Assembly: GCA_029204225.1 (NCBI GenBank) | Contig: CM055092.1 | Location: 38,821,800-38,885,799 of the forward strand | Source: Diphasiastrum complanatum | Taxonomy: Eukaryota; Streptophyta; Lycopodiopsida; Lycopodiales; Lycopodiaceae | Reading direction: 5' to 3' | DNA: 64,000 nt | Part shown: piece after piece, positions 59,217 to 64,000 of the stretch | Position numbering within the stretch: the stretch's first letter is position 1 | How the letters are laid out: every line of letters begins with the position of its first letter | The notes under the pieces: generated by a model | What the model was told of the DNA's origin: nothing | What the model saw: only the letters and a program-made list of their open reading frames with translations | Database searches by the model: none | Translations under genes and position numbers: made by a program

Positions 59217-59813
59217 TATGGAATTATTGAGTTTGCGATAGACTTTGTGTTTTGTGACAGATATAATTCATCATTAAGTTTTCACCAGTAAGAACTGATC
59301 TCTATCTAATTATATTTTTGCAATTGTGTTTTTTTTTGCAGGAAATATCTTGCATATTGGATGATGAATTTTCAGAGATGCGTCCTGAAGATTACTTTAT
59401 TGATGATTTGTAATCATTGTAATTGAAAACATTGAGAAACTAAGAAACTGAGATTCTAAGAAACTGAAAAACTGAGATCTTGAGAAACTGAGATTCTGAG
59501 AAACTGAAATTTTGAAAAACTAAGATTTTGAGAAACTGAGAAATTGAGATTCTAAAAAACTGAGATTTTGAGAAACTGAGAAATTTAGATTTTAAGATTT
59601 TCATCGTGAATGTTGTGAATAGTGATCGTGAATATTGTGAATACTGATCGTGAACATTGTGCAAAGTAAAATGGACAATGTCAATTAGTCCTAGTAGATC
59701 AAAGCAAATATCGATTAAACAAGATTATCATTATAGTCAATTCAATTGTCAAGTTTCTGTTATTTTCTTCTTAACTTGAGAAGCATAGTATCTTATCTTC
59801 TTTTACAACCACA
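59217..59813 (-). repeat. Module B left end, inverted copy
   Basis: Reverse complement of 2917-3515, including the minisatellite (about 59425-59600) and the TGTGGTTG border at 59813. It stops where CAAACTCAATAAT diverges, before the SF3A2 fragment. Confidence 0.8.
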
Positions 59814-62800
59814 TACCTTCGGGATGAGGTGTGGACAGTCGATTAGAGATCGGTCGTTAGCTGGCAAGTGAAGGGGCTTGAAGGGCAAAAGCACCCTTCT
59901 CTTCATTAGAAATTTTCAATGTGAAATTCAGTGAAGAAACCCGATGTCCAGAATGGACTTCACCTCATTAAAAATCTTCATTATGAAGAACCAGTTCATT
60001 TTTTGCAAGGCGTTTTGGAGAGAAGGCACCTTTTTTGGCCATCCTTGGGCCAAAATGACCCCTGAAACTGGCCGCTCAGAGCCAGCGGACAGAGCAACGT
60101 CACAGAGTTGGGAGAAACATGTTTTGGGGTGTTTTTGTCACCATTCTATCAGGCGGAGTGCGGGTGACCTAGTGATGGGCTACATTCACTATTTGGGTAA
60201 CGTAGGGCCAAATTCGGGACAATTTTTGGCTGGTGAAACCTGCTATAGGGCGGTACCATGAGACATTATCACTTCTGAATCATTATTACTTACTTCTGAT
60301 AGGATAACAAGGTGTTTGAAAGTGGTAAATGCAGTATGGGAGCGAATAGTAGCGGAATTGTGTGGAGAAAGCTAGTATTAGCGACGGAAGTGCAGTTTGG
60401 CGGCGTGACTACTCATCATTGGCGACAATTTTGAGCGGGCAAGCCATCATAGGTGAGAGGTAGGCATGGTATGCCGATTAGAGGTGAAAAATTCTTGTGA
60501 TCAGGTTCAACTCTTTGGGTTTGTACCAACCAACGTCAAGTGGCATTTTGGGGGAACGCTCTCACAAGTATGATCGGCAGTGGCATTGTTGAGTCATGTG
60601 ATAGCTGCATTGACACACGCATCTCAGTGTATTCTCATGGAGTGGTTTGGAACCATTCACAGGAGCAGCTAGGAGCTAGCTTGGGGGAATACAGGTGGGC
60701 ACTACAGGGTAGATGCTCAGATCTTTGTGATCAAGGATGGCATTGGGATACCTGGTAGGGATAGCACTACAAAAAGACATGGGATGATCATCAGGGGACA
60801 GCTATTTCATATTGGACTTGAGTCATTGGCATGGACAGGGCTTACAGGTAGGATTCATGATAGAATTGGGAAGCTGCAAACACAAATGGGCAAAGCGTGA
60901 AGCTTTGAGAGCCAGCTCTAGGTTGGAGAGCTGATGGAAATCACATGGGGTGTGATCGAAGGGCAAACCCTATGGTGAGTGTTTTGCTAGCGATCTACTG
61001 CAGGGGACACTGATGGCGAGGACTTCATGGTGTGCTCATTTGGGAGTACATGATGACATTACAGCAAGGGGCCAGTTCCAAAACTGGCATCAATGGGGAG
61101 GCATCTACCATCACGGGCGTGGATAAGCTACTTATAGCTTTCATGCATTTGGCTGTATTTGCAGGAGTCTAGGCTTGGCTGGAATTTCTATGGTGCAGAT
61201 TCTCATGTGGTGAGATCAGAGATAAGCGTAGAGGGAGTCACTCAAAACCATAAACCTCAGTACGATCAGGAAGACAGTAGTCTCGGGGTCCCGTGACGGC
61301 GTCTCAGGGATATGCTTGCGTTGGCATGGTGTCGGGTGGCACATAGCCAGGGGAAGCAAGTAGATGCTAGGAGTCAGGTGGAGCAGGTGATGCTTTGGAG
61401 TTTGGCTTGTCTAGCAGGATGGTGACTAGAATCGGAGACATCAGGTGAGCATAGTATGTGGATGACGAGTCTATTGGGGTGGCACTCAGGGAGATGCTAC
61501 AGTTGCTCAGGTGTGATATGTCATTTGATGTATGGATGATGATCTTCAGCTGGTGCATCATGTGGACCTAGGAATAGGTCAAGCCTACTTGGAGTTAGGT
61601 GGCATGGAGTGTACCTGTGGTGGTACATACCCTGTGGGCATGGAGAGCATTACGAGGTCATGTGGATCCAGCATGCCCATGGTTGTGAGCCGACAAGGTT
61701 GGAGATGGTTGCTTAGAGAGTGACAACTGATACTTTGGCGAGTGATCAGGTGAGCTGCATGGTTATATACATAGTAATCTCTAGGTTGGCATTACATGTT
61801 GTCTTTATCCATCAGTATTTGGTAAGCAGGATGTAGTTTTTGGTTAGATCCAGTTGGAGTCTAGTTGCACTATAGGTGGACAGATTCTTGGATAGCTATC
61901 AATGGTTAATGGATACTTGGCTATTAGATGGTATAGGGTCTGGAGCTATCCTACCTGATATGTTATGGATCGTGGGTGAGTTATTCATCACGATAGTGGA
62001 TCTAGTTTGCATTTGCTTTGGCTTGGACGCTATAATGGATGTGTTGGTGAGATAGGCTCCTTGGTGGGAGGCCTATACACTTGTCAAATCAGAGTTGGCA
62101 ACGTCAAGCATGGGAAGTTGAGCCTACATGGGATGTAGGAGAGACAAATCAACATCAGTATCTATGGGAGATGGGCGAGCTAGTCAGGTATAGCCTATGG
62201 TGAATTTTGCGTACATTCAGTCATTCAGTCCTTGGTAGACTCTTGTGCTTGGAGCATGGGGAATGGATGGGGATTAGCTTTCATGACTTATTGGACAGTT
62301 GGATATGCTTGGACGTGAGGCATCTTGGTACAAGTGCAAGCCATGGTTGAGGACCTGATTTGGTGACCAGTGATGTAGCAGCAGATATACATGTGGCACA
62401 GGTGTTGGTACGACAGGATACCACTTATGGGCAGGCCTTGGTCATGTATTTGACGCTTTATCATTCGTGTTGGTTTGCATGAGTGTGTGTGGGCTTGCAT
62501 GTTGCCTTGTCACGGGAGTCTAGATCTGAGTTGGAGTCGTATGTGGTTGTGAATTTGCTACATCAGGAACAAAGTAGTCATTTTATGCTCATTGACTTGT
62601 CATTGTTTACTAGCTGTCTATCTGGTGAGGGTACAACCTTATGGTGGCACTAAGATTTCCTCAGGTTGAGTCTCAGTTGCTCATTTACGTCAGCTTTACA
62701 GGTCTATGCATGTAAGTGTCTGATAGGATGTCTAGCAACCTAGATGGAGGATGTAAGTCTCATGGTGGCAGTGGGATTTCCTCAGTTTGAGCCATGTCAC

Positions 62801-63146
62801 TCATGTAATTGGGACATGATCCATTAGGATATACTGATCGGGCACTAATCCCGTAGACGGCTACTTGGGTTAGCCGGGTAGCCACACATAGGAAGAATTA
62901 GCCTGTACAGAGTTATTTACAATACTTGCTATACTTGGGGGCATGTCCCAAGTTTGTCGATCGAATTTGGCAATATTGGGTCCGACCTTAGTTTGACAGG
63001 TGGTAGGCCAATTTTAGGACACTTGCCTTTTCGTTGTAGTTCGTGAATACTCTATATGTACAGTTTTTCTTTGTAATCTATTAACTTTTGTTTTTACCAT
63101 ATGTTGATTGTGTGATGTGATCTGCATACTGCACTATATCCTAACA
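59814..63146 (-). repeat. Long unknown repeat A, copy 3, inverted
   Basis: Reverse complement of 45440-49303, somewhat shorter and more diverged. It ends at CCTAACA (TGTTAGG inverted) next to the interrupted LTR. No coding frame is recognised. Confidence 0.78.
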
Positions 63147-63713
63147 GAATTTCAACTAAAATAACATGGATTTGTCACAAAATCAAGATCTCCTCATCAA
63201 ATTTAATATTCACAATAATGATCTTTATATAGATCAAGTACATTTCAACTTGATATGTTGATTTAGCATGTTGTGGGAGATGCCACATCACTTCAGATCC
63301 ACCAATCACTACTAGATAAGCACTCACCTCTTTGATTGCTAACTTGATGCCATTGCCTCACCATGATTTTCCTAGATTTGAAGAAATTTTTGTAACCTAT
63401 AGGAACTTACAAAATCTATGCCCATGATAAGCTATTGACATTTTCCAGATATGTACACACATGGGAACAACCTCTCACACATGGGAACCAGCCACTATTC
63501 ACATGAGAATGCTTGATCAACTAGTAAAATGGTGCAAAATGGCAATATCCTACTTGACTAGCATTTCACTAGTGTTAGTCAAGACTTTTTCTATCTAACA
63601 AAATAAATGCATTTAATACTATCATCCACAGGTGGGAACATGCTCCACACGTGTGGTATCAAGTTATGTACAAATAATCATAGATCAAAAGCTAGAATTT
63701 GACAATTTCAACA
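63147..63713 (-). repeat. Copia LTR family 1, inverted and cut by repeat A
   Basis: Reverse complement of 44872-45439, with the same junction to repeat A. Confidence 0.82.
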
Positions 63714-63727
63714 TTCCTCCTCATAAT

Positions 63728-63999
63728 CTAGCTTGGCAAATCTAGAATAAATCTATCTACAACACCAAGTGCATATCTCAACTTCATAAATGAGTCCTTT
63801 GGCAATGGTTCAATCAAAATATCAGCAACACATTCAAATGATGATACATGAAGAAGCTTGATCTCCTTAGCTTGCACCTTCTCCCTTACAATATGGTGTG
63901 AAATCTCGATATGCTTAGTTCGAGCATGGAAGATAGGATTGGTTGCAAGTTGTTGTGATTCTTGATCATCACAATAAATGCATGGAATTTCCTCGGCCT
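63728..63999 (-). pseudogene. Copia RNase H fragment, inverted copy
   Basis: On the minus strand: IYCDDQESQQLATNPIFHAR, TKHIEISHHIVREKVQAKEI, KLLHVSSFECVADILIEPLP. It is the least damaged copy, with the canonical DDQES in place of DDQAS. The window ends at the point where the laccase fragment would begin. Confidence 0.82.
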
Positions 64000-64000
64000 T

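Overview
The window is nuclear DNA from a plant, most likely a non-seed land plant (fern, lycophyte or bryophyte). Three tandem gene copies encode microbial-type terpene synthase-like proteins (MTPSL), a family known from non-seed land plants and not from seed plants. TTTAGGG-type telomere-like tracts and plant-type Copia, Gypsy, CACTA and Helitron elements agree with this. The DNA is AT-rich, has low gene density and is dominated by nested repeats. I found no rRNA or complete tRNA gene and no prokaryotic operon.

Layout. 1-8.4 kb is a composite repeat: an unknown long repeat 'A', then module 'B', which carries genomic fragments of two host genes (splicing factor SF3A2 and a laccase), then the RNase H end and LTR of a Copia element, (GA)n tracts and minisatellites. 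8.4-12.6 kb holds MTPSL copy 1 with a TATA promoter. 12.7-19.1 kb is a nest of broken Copia and Gypsy elements. 19.5-23.9 kb holds a DUF7869-type, transposase-like gene beside a palindromic 17-mer satellite and an interstitial telomere-like tract. 24.7-29.6 kb is a Copia element with two LTRs but no reverse transcriptase. 30.8-32.0 kb is a Helitron-type gene fragment. 32.0-38.1 kb is a deleted B module followed by MTPSL copy 2. 38.1-43.55 kb is a nearly complete but decayed Copia element. 43.55-44.36 kb is a second Helitron fragment, joined to the captured laccase piece. 44.4-58.6 kb repeats the first 12 kb (A, B, LTR, MTPSL copy 3). At 58,601 a CACTA terminus begins, and an inverted copy of B, A, LTR and RNase H follows to the window end.

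The three MTPSL copies share a four-exon model. The joined exons of copy 1 give about 386 aa with an Asp-rich DEIMDD motif and a complete NDxxSxxKE metal-binding motif. All three copies are broken, in different ways. Copy 1 has a single premature stop. Copies 2 and 3 share a 2-nt frameshift. Copy 2 also has a tRNA-like insertion exactly at the Asp-rich motif and a templated inverted filler that replaces a splice donor. Copy 3 has further small deletions. The window is therefore best read as a decaying terpene-synthase tandem array reshaped by gene-capturing mobile DNA.
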